A stretch of DNA of 64,000 nucleotides from Strigamia acuminata (GCA_949358305.1 OX442314.1:40928581-40992580); one strand, 5' to 3'. Positions 39,281 to 49,693 are shown, numbered from the stretch's first letter. Numbers and translations are program-made. Notes: generated by a model from the letters alone, not told the origin.

Positions 39281-41503
39281 TTATTTCGGCAACATGTCCG
39301 TCGAATGATCGTTTGGATCTTTGTGCTCGGTGACGGTGCACAAAGGTCGGCCGGCGTTTGGTCCTGACCGGAAGCCAGGGTTGATGTGGAGCCACACTTG
39401 CTTGATGCGGTCCACACCATCCCTTCGTCCAAAACCCATCTCGAAATACTCCTGCGGGTCTTGAGGCGTAATTCGAGCGAACACCAGACGTTGATGCAGG
39501 ATCCACGGCTGTTGTTCCTTGATATGGTTTTCCAGCCACGCGAGGACTCGGTTGCATAAATCCTCGCTGTTCTGGAGAATCGTTTTCGTCGCGCTCGTTA
39601 TGTAGCAAAAAGCGTATAAAGAGCGCAAACGTTGATAGGCAGTGAGGTAGGTGGCCATTTTCGCTCCCCTATCTCTCGGCGGCGAATCCTTTGGTGGTGG
39701 CGGTGGTGGCGGCGATTTTTTGCAGATCGAGAGGGATCTGGATCTGCGCGAAGCCGGGGTGCGCGTCTTTGGTCTGGCACCGCTGGCCACAGGCACGACG
39801 AACTCGCGATCGTCGCTGTCGAGCCACTCCATCGGAGACGAGACGTTGCAACTCGGTGCCTCGGTTGCACGGGAAACACTCGACGTTGCCGTGATGGCAG
39901 CGTGGAGTGGAGCTGCGGATGACGGTGGTGCGCCAGCGGGACGGGCGGTGGCTCGTTCCGTTGCGCGCTGCTGCTTTAGTGTAGCCCATTCCTGCCGTAG
40001 TCGAATGGCGGATCCAGCCGGAGTTTCGCCAGTCGCCTCGGCTTGTTGCGTCAATTCGGCGAGCATCGTTGGAGGATCGGGGCGAACTGACTCCCAATCG
40101 TCCAGCAAGGCTCGTGGAAGCCCTAACGGCACGGTCCACAATCGAGTGGCGGCGGCCAGAGCAATCTGTGGGTCAGGAAAGACTCCTTGGAACAGGATTC
40201 GAAGAAGTCCTTCCGACAACTTCCTGTTCATCCTCTGCAGCGTCCGTTGCAGTTGCTTGTCGGACTTGCACGACGCAAGCTCTCGCGCAAGCCATTGCCA
40301 TTCTTTCTCACCTTCGCGGATCTGAGCGAGTTGGTATTCGTCCAGATGCGCGAGGTACATCGTTTGGGCTGTCTCGGGAAACGATGAGAATCGCCTCCAG
40401 AGATCAGCGCACTCCTGTGCGGGAAATGGTTCGTGAGAGACGTATCCCTCAAAACGGATGACCGATGTCACTTGTGGCACGGGCACCGATGGGTCTGGTC
40501 GCATGTCGCTGGTGACTGGACGGCAAGCGAACGGCAAAGAGGTGTTGACGTCTCCCTGACCGGCTTGCAATGCGGCGATGCGACGATCTTCCTTCGCTAT
40601 CTCGTCCGACCAGTCAATCTGGCAGGAGGAGGTGGAAGCGCTAAGCTGAGAAGCGTTGGATCTTTCTTCGCGCGACGAGAGTGAACTCCTCGTGGAAGAT
40701 TGGCGCGATTGCACTCGAGGTCGGCTTCGGGATGTGGGTCTCGACACGGACTTCGAATGTCTTTTTGGCGGCGTCGACTCGCGTCGGTGATGTGAGCGAT
40801 GACGAGTCTTCTGGAGTGGAGGTAACCCTCCAATGGCGCCTTCCCCCGACGACTGGGTTGGGGAGGAGCGACGGCCACTGTAGGGCGACCTCGATGATCG
40901 TGACCTCGACGTGGAGCGCGGTGGCACCACGTGGATGGTGGAAGCGACCTGTACCCGGGGCTCAGGCTCTGGATACGGGTTTGGCACGAAATCAGCATGG
41001 AAACATCCGCCCATGGCTAGTTGATGCATCTCCGATTGGCATGTCGGCACCCAACGTTTCTTTCCGTCTGTAGTCACACGGAAAGATTCGTGGTAGAGGC
41101 GCACAACCTCGGCTTTGGTTTGGTCCAAGCGTTGGAAAATGTCCTCCAAAATCTGTCGGCGCTCCCACGCAGGAGCGTTGAAGTAACGGCGATGGTCTCG
41201 CGTTTCTTGAGCGATCACTGTGAAGGCGAAGTCGAGCAACACGTTTCGCAGTGGTCCGAAGGTGTCGCGCTTCATTGCCCACTCGAGGGCGTCGCGATGA
41301 CCGAATCCATCGATTAAGTAGGCGATCCGAAACTTCGTTCCCCATCGCTTGTTTAAGGCCTTGGAGAATTTGTGTCGGGCCGCCCAAAACGTCAGTCTTC
41401 CTTTGGACTTGATGATTTCTGGCGGCAATGCATGTCGCCAGACACCAGGAGCGGTCGGAACATCGGGGTGCAAGTCGAGATGCGTCTCCCGAAGTTGGAT
41501 GAT
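39281..41503 (-). CDS. element C ORF3, exon 2: RS-rich accessory protein
   Basis: This frame has no ATG at its 5' end. It is open back to a splice acceptor (tattttacag on the minus strand, ending at 41504), so the exon starts at 41503 in phase 0. A globular-looking N-terminal segment (GRLTFWAARHKFSKALNKRWG) is followed by a long Arg/Ser-rich region (RSTSRSRSSRSPYSGRRSS) and a second predicted folded region (WQWLARELASCKSDKQLQRTLQRM). The tail (NPGFRSGPNAGRPLC) ends before TAA. There are no CCHC, CXXC, protease or membrane motifs. Spliced to exon 1 the product is about 828 residues. I recognise no family. Confidence 0.65.
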   Translation of the reverse strand: MIQLRETHLDLHPDVPTAPGVWRHALPPEIIKSKGRLTFWAARHKFSKALNKRWGTKFRIAYLIDGFGHRDALEWAMKRDTFGPLRNVLLDFAFTVIAQETRDHRRYFNAPAWERRQILEDIFQRLDQTKAEVVRLYHESFRVTTDGKKRWVPTCQSEMHQLAMGGCFHADFVPNPYPEPEPRVQVASTIHVVPPRSTSRSRSSRSPYSGRRSSPTQSSGEGAIGGLPPLQKTRHRSHHRRESTPPKRHSKSVSRPTSRSRPRVQSRQSSTRSSLSSREERSNASQLSASTSSCQIDWSDEIAKEDRRIAALQAGQGDVNTSLPFACRPVTSDMRPDPSVPVPQVTSVIRFEGYVSHEPFPAQECADLWRRFSSFPETAQTMYLAHLDEYQLAQIREGEKEWQWLARELASCKSDKQLQRTLQRMNRKLSEGLLRILFQGVFPDPQIALAAATRLWTVPLGLPRALLDDWESVRPDPPTMLAELTQQAEATGETPAGSAIRLRQEWATLKQQRATERATARPAGAPPSSAAPLHAAITATSSVSRATEAPSCNVSSPMEWLDSDDREFVVPVASGARPKTRTPASRRSRSLSICKKSPPPPPPPKDSPPRDRGAKMATYLTAYQRLRSLYAFCYITSATKTILQNSEDLCNRVLAWLENHIKEQQPWILHQRLVFARITPQDPQEYFEMGFGRRDGVDRIKQVWLHINPGFRSGPNAGRPLCTVTEHKDPNDHSTDMLPK

Positions 41504-41855
41504 CTGTAAAATATTCGAAGAAATAATTAAAATCCATTTTTTCGTGTAAAATAATTATTTCCGAATTTTCAGTGAATAAAATCACGGGTGAGATTTCATT
41601 CGGCAGTTTAGATTCGTTAAATTTTTCAAAATATTTGAAAAATCGTGAAAAACGTTGTTTCCGACGGCTATGTTTCAGTGTTTGGAGCGTTGCCGTAGCA
41701 ACGCCTCAAAAATGAGACACAGCGCTATCTGATGATAAAAATGGCGGCGCCTTCTCGCGAAGGCGTTACCAACAAACTTTTCGCTTTTTCTGAGTGAAAA
41801 TGCACTTTTAATTACTTTTCATGACTGAAAGGTAATTTTATTTTAAATTATTTAC
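41504..41855 (-). other. intron in element C ORF3
   Basis: A 352-nt intron on the minus strand: donor CGG|GTAAAT at 41855, acceptor tattttacag| at 41504. Both flanking exons are in phase 0. It carries an RFX X-box (41689-41702). Confidence 0.6.
41689..41702 (-). promoter_or_regulatory. RFX X-box motif in element C
   Basis: GTTGCC-GT-AGCAAC matches the X-box consensus GTNRCC-N(0-3)-RGYAAC perfectly with a 2-nt spacer. It lies inside the ORF3 intron. Element A has X-boxes in its leader and 3' region. Confidence 0.5.
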
Positions 41856-42119
41856 CCGGTCGTGTCTCTGTGCACGAGTTTCGCCGTTTGGATCGGCGAA
41901 TAGGCCTCCTCGTAGTCGGGGCTGAGACGGCGTGACTGGCAAACGGGCAGCAGCGTCGGCCAGAGCGGCTTGAGCTTCGGCGGACGCTTCGGCGGACTCT
42001 TCGGTGACATCCACGGATGTATTCGAAGTATTTGCGGAACCAAGCAGCGTCGAATTTGTTTCTAATTCGAGGCTGTTGGCGCCGGCTTCGCTTCCTTCTT
42101 TCGGTTCCTCTCCTTCCAT
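41856..42119 (-). CDS. element C ORF3, exon 1
   Basis: ATG at 42119 followed by 88 codons, acidic and Ala/Ser-rich (MEGEEPKEGSEAGANS), to the donor CGG|GTAAAT. Unspliced, the frame would end five codons later at TAA. Upstream, a further short intron is likely: donor AATT|GTAAGT at 42206 and acceptor ggattag| at 42128 (79 nt), leaving eight bases before the ATG. The spliced layout implies a subgenomic mRNA, the route by which retroviruses express env. Confidence 0.55.
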
Positions 42120-42329
42120 TTGAACGACTAATCCAAATGGAAAAGAAAAACGAAAATTAATTTATTAGTTTTTTCCTTGGAAAATTCCAAAGAAAAAACT
42201 ACTTACAATTGAAGATTCTCGTTGAAATAATCCGGTTGTTGCTTTTGGTTTTTTGGGAGATGAGCACTTAGCACACGTGTGAGATCGAAGTGAACTCAGA
42301 CGCGAAGTGATCAGTTCAAATACCGGAAG

Positions 42330-45300
42330 TTACGTTTGGGTAACGTCGCTGTTAGTGACGTCATCCAATCTTACTGTTTGAATGGTTTGAGTATGGCTTG
42401 AGGAATTGCTCCTTACGTCATACGGCTGATCCCTGGATCTCGAGGTTAGCGAGGGGAGAAGACACATGTTGTTTTTTCCTCTCGGTTTACGAGTCCGAAG
42501 ATTATATCTCTTTGTCGGCGAGGGATTTATTGTATTTAAATCGCCATCTTCATTGTCATCGGAGACTGAGTCAGATGAGTCTTTTATTTCAGATGTTTTT
42601 TGTTTCTTTTCTAAAAACACCTTTTTATTTAATTTTTTAGCAATTTCAAGCTTTTTGAAACTGTCACGAAGTTCAACGTCGTTATTCACGAGGTCTGACT
42701 CCATTTGTGGTTTGGATGAATTATCGACAGGTATTTTCTTTAATTCATCGTCATCTAATGTATTAATTATATTTTCAGTCTTTTGACCGACTTCTTCGCC
42801 TTCTAACCATACTTCCTGGTCGAAACTCGAGAAATACGGAGTTAATTCAGACGAATGGACAGCTGGAAATATTTCGTTATTCTCTAGCTTTCTCAATTCT
42901 ACCGAACCTCCCTGTAATACTTTGGTTATTACATAAGGTCCTGTTATTTTATCAGCGATGCCAGCTGCAATGCCGCGGGCAGCGCTCGACAAAACATGAG
43001 AATCTCTCCAAACTAAATCGTTTAATTTAAAATTGGAGAACTTCTCACCTTCTTTTTTAAGATTAACTCGTCTGCGCAAATCTAACACGTGTGACATCAT
43101 GTGCTGATATGTTTCGGCGATAACGGCTTCTAATTTTTGCACGTATAAATGTGGGTTTTTTGGATCTACGACCAAAATTCCTTCAGGTATTCTTGGATCC
43201 CAAGGTACTCTGAGTTCGCGAAAAAAGTTAAGAAATGCGGGAGAGAAGTCTCTTCCTCTCGTCACCGTAGTTCTCAAGCTAAATGCAAATTCACGCAAAT
43301 ATTCGTCCCATTTGGAATGAATAGATGAATAAATTGCAACCAAATATTTGATGTCACGGTTAACCCTTTCAACCGGGTTAGCTTGTGGGTGATACGTTGA
43401 AGTTGGTGTTGGAACCATCTTGAACTTTTCACAAAATTTTTTGAAGACTTGGGCACGAAATTGTGGGCCGTTGTCAGAAATAATTTTACGAGGGAATCCC
43501 ATACTCATGGAAAGGTGATAAATGCAATTTGCTACTTTTCCAGCAGTGGGGTTACACATTGGATATAGTTCTGGCCAATGAGTTGCCACGTCAAGTATGA
43601 CTAAAATATGTGTGTTGTTTTTGCGCGTCCGAGGTTTCGGGCCGGTCAAATCAACACTTAGACAGTCAAATGGGCTGTACGGACCCATTTGCGCTGCTTC
43701 AATTTGTCCTTTCGTTCGAGGTTTGCAAGCTTGACAGCGCTCGCAGTGTCGAATGAATCTCGTAATGTCCGATTTCATGCCTTTCCAGGTATAAATTCGG
43801 CGTGCTCGATAAAGAGTCCTTGCAATTCCTGGGTGGCCAGAAAGTGGGTGGCCATGCATCAGCCAAATAATTTTATACTTCAATGTCTGAGGTATAAAAA
43901 CTTTGAGTGCTCTCCCATCCTCCCCCAATTCATCAGACATTGTGGGATGAAATTGCATTAATAAGTCATCTTCAATTAAGAAGGTGGTTGCGTGTTTTCT
44001 ATATTGTTTCCTCTGTAGTCGCGTTGTGACGTCAGGCGGAAATTGATTACAATTTAAAAAATTACGCATCAATTGGCAAACTTTATCTTCTTTTTGGGCC
44101 TTGATTATGTCTTCCCTTGTGGGGGGTTCACAATCAAGACGTTCTACAATTTTGGCGACAAATGCTTTTATTAAAACATTTGACGAAGGAACTTGGAATT
44201 TCCTTGAAATTTGCGCTCTTATGACGTCATCTGATTCCTCAGAGGGGTCATAGATTTTAGTCCAATAGTTGACGAATTCATGATCTTCCTTTTCCTCCAG
44301 CGTGGAGACAGGAAGTTCATGAAATTTTCCCATTTTCCAATTTCGTTGAGGTGATGGACAGTAAGATAATAATTCGTCATTATCTCCATCATCTTCAGGA
44401 TTTTCCGGTTTGTCAATCGGTGATCTGGATAAAGCATCCGCTAAAACATTTAGTGGACCTTTAATATATTGTATTTCAAAAGAGTAGCGCATCAGCTCCA
44501 TTTGCCAACGCGCTAACCTTCCGGCAGGTTCGTCCAACTGCATCAACCATTTTAATGCTTGATGGTCAGTCCTTACTATGAATGTTGTAAATTCCAAATA
44601 ATGTCGAAATTTACGTAATGCCCAGATTACCGCTAGGCACTCCAATTCTGTGGCGCTGTAATTTATCTCAGCAGGTTGCAAACTTCTGCTGGCATAAACA
44701 CAAGGCACTTCGATATTTTGATCGTCGATTTCTCTCATTTGCATAAGCGCGGCGCCTAGTCCTTTTCTGCTGGCGTCGGTATGCACAATAAATGGTTCTG
44801 TCAAATCAGGCATGGCCATTGTTTCTGCATTTGTTAAAGCATCTTTTATTTGATCAAAAGCTTCTTGATGAATTTCTGACCAAATAAATTCCACATCCTT
44901 TTTGAGTAAAGGACGTAGAGGTTCTGTCATTACTGCCAGATTTTTAAGTAATCGGTGAAAAAAGTTCACCATTCCCAAAAATCTTTGCAACTCTTTCAAA
45001 TTTGAAGGAGCTGGCATTTCTTTAATGGCGGCGACTTTTTTAGGGTCGACACTAACTCCTTGAACACTTAACTTGTAACCAAGAAAAGTTAATTCTTTTC
45101 TGCCAAATTTCGATTTTTCTGGATGAACATGAAGATTTGCATTTTCAAGTTTACTCAGAATTTCTTCCAGATGTATCATGTGTTCTTCAAAATTTTTTGA
45201 TATTATAATTATATCATCGAGGTATGCCCATGCGAATTTTCGATAGGCGTCCCCCAAAATTTTTTCTATCAACTTTTGGAAAGTTGACGGCGCATTTACG

Positions 45301-46778
45301 AGACCAAAGGGCATGACTCGAAATTGAAGTCGACCCAAAGGGCTCCAAAACGCAGTTTTAGCACGGTCGTTCGGATGAACCTCTATCTGCCAATAGCCTT
45401 TTGACAAATCTATTGTTGTGACCCATTCAAATCTTCCGAGTTCTCGCAAGATTTCCTCAATGCTGGGCATTTGAGGAGGGTCGTATAATGTATGTGCATT
45501 GAGTGGTCTAAAATCAATGCAGAGTCTCGGATCACAATCCGGACGCATCACTAGAACTATTCGCATTCCATAGTCTCCAGTGGCTTGTTCGACGTACCCA
45601 TTATCCAACATATCTTGACAGATTTGACGGATAATTTCACGTTTCTGTGGATTTACGCTTTTAAACGGAACTCTAATAGGAACTTTAGTGTCCAGTTTAA
45701 TTTCATGCCTAACGAGGTGTGTTCTACCTGGTCGGCGAGATAAAATCTTTTCATGTTTCTTTAATACTTTTTCAAGCATTAAATTATTTTCCATTGACAA
45801 ATTAGCGTCGCTAACAAGTCTTTGTACTATATTTTCTTCATCGGCAACTTTAGCTTGACATGCAGTGGCGGAACCAGCTTTCATGTGATTTGCTTTAATA
45901 AAGTCGCGTTTCATGATTTCTTCGGGTGGATCAAGGAACTCTTGATAACGATCAAGAATCGCTTGAGGAACAAAAGGTAAATCTTCTTTCAAAGACTTGA
46001 CAAAATTCCAAGACATGGTCTTAGGATTTGGTTGAATATTGAGTCGATTCATGAAATCACATCCTAATAAAATAATAGGATATTTATTTCTTAAAATTAT
46101 GAATGGATGACTTAACATCCCGTGTGTCCACGCAAAAGAAAGTAGGAGAGTTCCTTCAGGGACTACATCCTCTGAAGCAGTCGTAACTCTCACATCCGGT
46201 CTGATTGGTCGAATTTCACCTTCCAGTTTCAGCGAAATTACTACGGAGTAGGCCATGAAGCTTCGATTAGCTCCAGAGTCTAACATTCCTGTTATCATAC
46301 CGTTTGCCGTCTGCAATCGAATTGTCGGCAAATCATTGCTGTTTGGTATGTCCGCGTACTTGCATTTAAAACGTCGCGGTGGCTTAATTTCTATCGGCGG
46401 ATCCAATGGTAATTCGTCCAATAAATCATTAGTGACTAATGTTGTAGCCATTAATTTATCAATGCAATCGTCAAGACCAGGTAAATCAATTTTACCTGAC
46501 CTTTCAACAATTTCAGGTGTGGGCCTAGCTTTTCCATCTAGTAAAGTAACAGCATCTTTTATTTTAGATTCCCAATCAACTTTTATTTGTTGAACTTTTT
46601 CTTTAAAAAATTCTTCAGTGATGTTTTCATTTTGCAGCACAAGCCTTAAACTGGAAACATCAATTTTTGGAAATACTAAATTATTTTCTAATTCTAATTT
46701 AATCTGGGTATTTAAAAATTCATCTAAAATCTGAGATGGTGTTAGTTCATTTTCCGAGGCGGTAGGCGTCGCATCCAC
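42330..46778 (-). CDS. pol: element C Pol: protease, reverse transcriptase, RNase H, integrase
   Basis: 1482 residues as marked. The first codon is GTG and the frame is open back to the slippery site, so it is reached by -1 frameshifting. The N-terminal 150 residues are a helical extension. The protease has D167-S-G-A. RT YLDD is at 519-522. RNase H is at VHTDASRKGLGAAL. The integrase has HGHPLSGHPG...CERCQACK and a DDE core (SVDLTGP, ISDNGPQF, PVERVNRD), then GPYVI. The C-terminal 150 residues are charged and disordered. Intact. Confidence 0.95.
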   Translation of the reverse strand: MDATPTASENELTPSQILDEFLNTQIKLELENNLVFPKIDVSSLRLVLQNENITEEFFKEKVQQIKVDWESKIKDAVTLLDGKARPTPEIVERSGKIDLPGLDDCIDKLMATTLVTNDLLDELPLDPPIEIKPPRRFKCKYADIPNSNDLPTIRLQTANGMITGMLDSGANRSFMAYSVVISLKLEGEIRPIRPDVRVTTASEDVVPEGTLLLSFAWTHGMLSHPFIILRNKYPIILLGCDFMNRLNIQPNPKTMSWNFVKSLKEDLPFVPQAILDRYQEFLDPPEEIMKRDFIKANHMKAGSATACQAKVADEENIVQRLVSDANLSMENNLMLEKVLKKHEKILSRRPGRTHLVRHEIKLDTKVPIRVPFKSVNPQKREIIRQICQDMLDNGYVEQATGDYGMRIVLVMRPDCDPRLCIDFRPLNAHTLYDPPQMPSIEEILRELGRFEWVTTIDLSKGYWQIEVHPNDRAKTAFWSPLGRLQFRVMPFGLVNAPSTFQKLIEKILGDAYRKFAWAYLDDIIIISKNFEEHMIHLEEILSKLENANLHVHPEKSKFGRKELTFLGYKLSVQGVSVDPKKVAAIKEMPAPSNLKELQRFLGMVNFFHRLLKNLAVMTEPLRPLLKKDVEFIWSEIHQEAFDQIKDALTNAETMAMPDLTEPFIVHTDASRKGLGAALMQMREIDDQNIEVPCVYASRSLQPAEINYSATELECLAVIWALRKFRHYLEFTTFIVRTDHQALKWLMQLDEPAGRLARWQMELMRYSFEIQYIKGPLNVLADALSRSPIDKPENPEDDGDNDELLSYCPSPQRNWKMGKFHELPVSTLEEKEDHEFVNYWTKIYDPSEESDDVIRAQISRKFQVPSSNVLIKAFVAKIVERLDCEPPTREDIIKAQKEDKVCQLMRNFLNCNQFPPDVTTRLQRKQYRKHATTFLIEDDLLMQFHPTMSDELGEDGRALKVFIPQTLKYKIIWLMHGHPLSGHPGIARTLYRARRIYTWKGMKSDITRFIRHCERCQACKPRTKGQIEAAQMGPYSPFDCLSVDLTGPKPRTRKNNTHILVILDVATHWPELYPMCNPTAGKVANCIYHLSMSMGFPRKIISDNGPQFRAQVFKKFCEKFKMVPTPTSTYHPQANPVERVNRDIKYLVAIYSSIHSKWDEYLREFAFSLRTTVTRGRDFSPAFLNFFRELRVPWDPRIPEGILVVDPKNPHLYVQKLEAVIAETYQHMMSHVLDLRRRVNLKKEGEKFSNFKLNDLVWRDSHVLSSAARGIAAGIADKITGPYVITKVLQGGSVELRKLENNEIFPAVHSSELTPYFSSFDQEVWLEGEEVGQKTENIINTLDDDELKKIPVDNSSKPQMESDLVNNDVELRDSFKKLEIAKKLNKKVFLEKKQKTSEIKDSSDSVSDDNEDGDLNTINPSPTKRYNLRTRKPRGKNNMCLLPSLTSRSRDQPYDVRSNSSSHTQTIQTVRLDDVTNSDVTQT

Positions 46779-46811
46779 TAGACCGTCTGGATGCGCGCTT
46801 ACAAGTTTTTT
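46770..46811 (-). promoter_or_regulatory. -1 programmed ribosomal frameshift signal, gag/pol (element C)
   Basis: Minus-strand A AAA AAC (46811-46805) lies in the gag zero frame, followed by TTG and TAA (46801-46799). After a 9-nt spacer, CGCATCCA (46795-46788 on the minus strand) pairs perfectly with TGGATGCG (46777-46770) across a 10-nt loop. The -1 frame runs without a stop into pol. Confidence 0.88.
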
Positions 46812-49693
46812 AGAAGCTCGCCGATTGATTTCATCGATTTTTCGAACTCCTCAATGATCTTGTCTTTGCTCGATTTCCTATCAGGACATTCTTTAGCCCA
46901 ATGTCCCAATTTTTTACAAATATTACACGGGTCAGTAGCAGGCGATTTCGCGACTTTTGGCGAAGGCGAACTTGAACGTTTGGCTTCGTCCTTTTTAGGG
47001 GTCGGCGACTTCGATCTACTGAGCGCGTCTGTCTTTGGTGAACCAAAAGTAACGTTTTTAGGCGCCATCTTTGGTCCATATTTTCGAGCTACTGCGTTAT
47101 TACGGGCTAATAAAGCAGCTGCAGCCTCGCTTTCTGGTTCCGAGTCAGATTTCTCTGGTTCAGAAGCAGTTTCCATTTCAGTCACTTCGGCTAAGTGAGC
47201 TTTAGGGGTTGGATGTGGATTTTTCCCATCCGATCCCTTTTTAGATTCCTTAGCAGTCTCTGCCAAAAAATCTCCTCGTTTTGGGGGTTGCAAAAGAGGG
47301 GTGTTAGCAAAACGTGTGTCTTTTGCCAACTCCTTTCTCCGTTGCTGTCGCTTAGCGTACGCAACTTTTTCATCAGCTGGTAGGTAAGCTTTGTAATTTT
47401 CATCAATTCTTATCTGGTTAGCTCGCATAAATTTGGCTAATTCAGCGAAACCACCCGGATAAGGTGCTCGTACTGAAAGTAGAACATTTTTTGAATAATC
47501 GGTCAATCCACGACGGAATTGACGATCAATGGCTGCGTCTCCCATCGTATAAGGGAGAGTGACCAATAAATCCTCAGTCCTTCTTAAATAAGAGCGAAGA
47601 CTTTCGCCTTTATTTTGAGAAAGATTATCCCACATTTGTAGTAAGTCTTCACTTGACTCTCCATACTCAGTCATGAATTCTTCTACAAAGTGGTTCCAAT
47701 TTTGAAATTGTTTAGAATAAAACCATTTCTCAGCTCGATCTATAAGAGCTTTTGGTACTACTCTTTTCAAAGCAGTGTGACATGCAATGCCATTCAACCT
47801 TGAAATTCGTAAAACTTCATCTAAAAGAGTGGATCCAGCTTCCCATTCTCCATCGAATAAAGCGGGTTTGATGTGATCCCATCTAATAGTTCTTTCATCA
47901 ACTAGATTGTGAGTCCAGTTGTTGGCAGTGTATTTTGCAATTTTCTGTCGTAATGCAATGTCAGCATTATCGGCAGTAGCGTCAGATCGATCAGAAGATC
48001 GACGATCAGCTAATAATCGATCAATTTCTTCAGCAGTGTAATAATGTGTATTACGCCGAGAAGAATGGCCTCGATGTCGACGTCGATGAGATCGATGTCG
48101 ATTATCGCGTTCTTGTTGCGCATTCACATCAGAATCCGACCTTGAATCAGATTGTGAATTTGAAGGCGTGTTAAAATGTGGCGTTTCAGGTGGGTCGGGT
48201 GGGTCGCCGTCATCGTCTGGCGGTCGACGTCCACCTCCAGGTGGTCCATCTCCGTGTCCATCTGGATTTCCTCCATCTGGTGGATTTCTCCTATACTGAC
48301 CCCCACCTGGCGGGCTTTCATGTCCGTCCGGCGGTTCGCGTGCTGGATTGGTGTCTCGTCGACTTCTTTTCGACGCATCTTGCTGCTGAGCCAGTGGTAT
48401 CGTTCGGGCAACGTGAATACCTGTTTCATGTCGTCTATTTCGATCGTCTACCATCCCCAACAGTCGGTCACTGTTGTGAAAAATTGGATTTCGATTGCCA
48501 GGAAGTGGATTGCGATCAGCTCTCCTTTCCTCGGAATCTGAAGGACGTTTTCTTTTTGAGCGATGGCGGCGACGCGAACGTTGGTCGTCATCACTTGATA
48601 ATCCAGATTGGCTACTTAACTCTGAAACAACAGAAATTGTTATCGTTTCGGGAGTCAAAATAGGAACAGTTGGCGCAGCCATTTCTGGTTGCACCAATTG
48701 GTCAGTATAATTTCTTGCTTGCAAACGATCTTTCATTTCTGCAAGCTCTTCTTGAGCGCGCAACAAATCAGCTCGGAGAATTTCATTCTCATTTATTTGA
48801 TTTTGCGATTCTCCTGGTTGTAATCGCTTAGCAGAGTCGCTAGACTTGACTTGTCCGCTCGTACTGGGTTGATCCAGCGAGTGGAAAATCTCGTCTTCAC
48901 GCTTAGCTATTTTGCTTTCGCGAGTACGCTGTGTTTTAGCACGTGTGTCTAATTCAGCAGCATATCTCACTAGTTGATTATGATTGCGTTGGTAGTGATC
49001 TGCCAAATCAATCAATTCTTTATTTTTCTGCTCCAGCTTACTTTTGGTAAGCTCGAGCTGTCTTCGCGCCTCTTGGTGTGAGCGAATTGAAAGTTCATTT
49101 CTAGTATTCATTTTAGAAAGATCTTCCACTTCACCTTTTAATCGGTATTCTCTAGCTTTTTGGGCTAGAAATTCCTCATTTTGTCGATTGAGTTCCATAT
49201 GTTGGAGCTCAACCTCCGCTTTTTGTTGTTGAAGCTCGGCTTCTTTTCGTTCCATTTCAAATTGTAAATTTGAAACGGCTCGGTCAGTGTGAAGTCGTAT
49301 CATGGCGCGATGAATCTCTTCCACCGTCATGTCGTCCGTTATTTGGGCGCCATCCTGGCGTGCTTGATTTCTCAAAGCATCCAGCATGGTCATGCGAGGA
49401 GGTGATTCGTGAGACGATTCACTTTCCATTTCACGTAACGTATTTTCCACTTCCTCCAGTGGAAGTGGCGGGAGTTCTTGTTCGTTAGAACTCGCACTTG
49501 ATGCGCTCAGGGCTCGAGCAACTTCATTTTCAGCATCCTTAAGTTGTTTCGGATCTGGAACTGGTGTTATTTCTTCAGAAATAATTTTCTCCATAAGCAT
49601 TTCAGGCTCGAGAGCCGGCAAAACCGTCGCTGCTCGTTTCTGAGTGCTTGGTCGACCTCTTTGTCGTTTTACAATTTGCATTGGCGTCGCCAT
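46799..49693 (-). CDS. gag: element C Gag with long coiled coil and CCHC knuckle
   Basis: 964 residues from the ATG at 49693, larger than usual for Gag. A coiled coil covers about residues 130-260 (EMERKEAELQQQKAEVELQH). A His/Arg/Pro/Gly-rich central region (about 370-570, with RHRSHRRRHRGH) follows. The capsid-like domain is at about 610-770 (WFYSKQFQNWNHFVEEFMTEYG). A CX2CX4HX4C knuckle (CNICKKLGHWAKEC) lies near the C-terminus, just before the slippery site. Confidence 0.92.
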   Translation of the reverse strand: MATPMQIVKRQRGRPSTQKRAATVLPALEPEMLMEKIISEEITPVPDPKQLKDAENEVARALSASSASSNEQELPPLPLEEVENTLREMESESSHESPPRMTMLDALRNQARQDGAQITDDMTVEEIHRAMIRLHTDRAVSNLQFEMERKEAELQQQKAEVELQHMELNRQNEEFLAQKAREYRLKGEVEDLSKMNTRNELSIRSHQEARRQLELTKSKLEQKNKELIDLADHYQRNHNQLVRYAAELDTRAKTQRTRESKIAKREDEIFHSLDQPSTSGQVKSSDSAKRLQPGESQNQINENEILRADLLRAQEELAEMKDRLQARNYTDQLVQPEMAAPTVPILTPETITISVVSELSSQSGLSSDDDQRSRRRHRSKRKRPSDSEERRADRNPLPGNRNPIFHNSDRLLGMVDDRNRRHETGIHVARTIPLAQQQDASKRSRRDTNPAREPPDGHESPPGGGQYRRNPPDGGNPDGHGDGPPGGGRRPPDDDGDPPDPPETPHFNTPSNSQSDSRSDSDVNAQQERDNRHRSHRRRHRGHSSRRNTHYYTAEEIDRLLADRRSSDRSDATADNADIALRQKIAKYTANNWTHNLVDERTIRWDHIKPALFDGEWEAGSTLLDEVLRISRLNGIACHTALKRVVPKALIDRAEKWFYSKQFQNWNHFVEEFMTEYGESSEDLLQMWDNLSQNKGESLRSYLRRTEDLLVTLPYTMGDAAIDRQFRRGLTDYSKNVLLSVRAPYPGGFAELAKFMRANQIRIDENYKAYLPADEKVAYAKRQQRRKELAKDTRFANTPLLQPPKRGDFLAETAKESKKGSDGKNPHPTPKAHLAEVTEMETASEPEKSDSEPESEAAAALLARNNAVARKYGPKMAPKNVTFGSPKTDALSRSKSPTPKKDEAKRSSSPSPKVAKSPATDPCNICKKLGHWAKECPDRKSSKDKIIEEFEKSMKSIGELLKNL

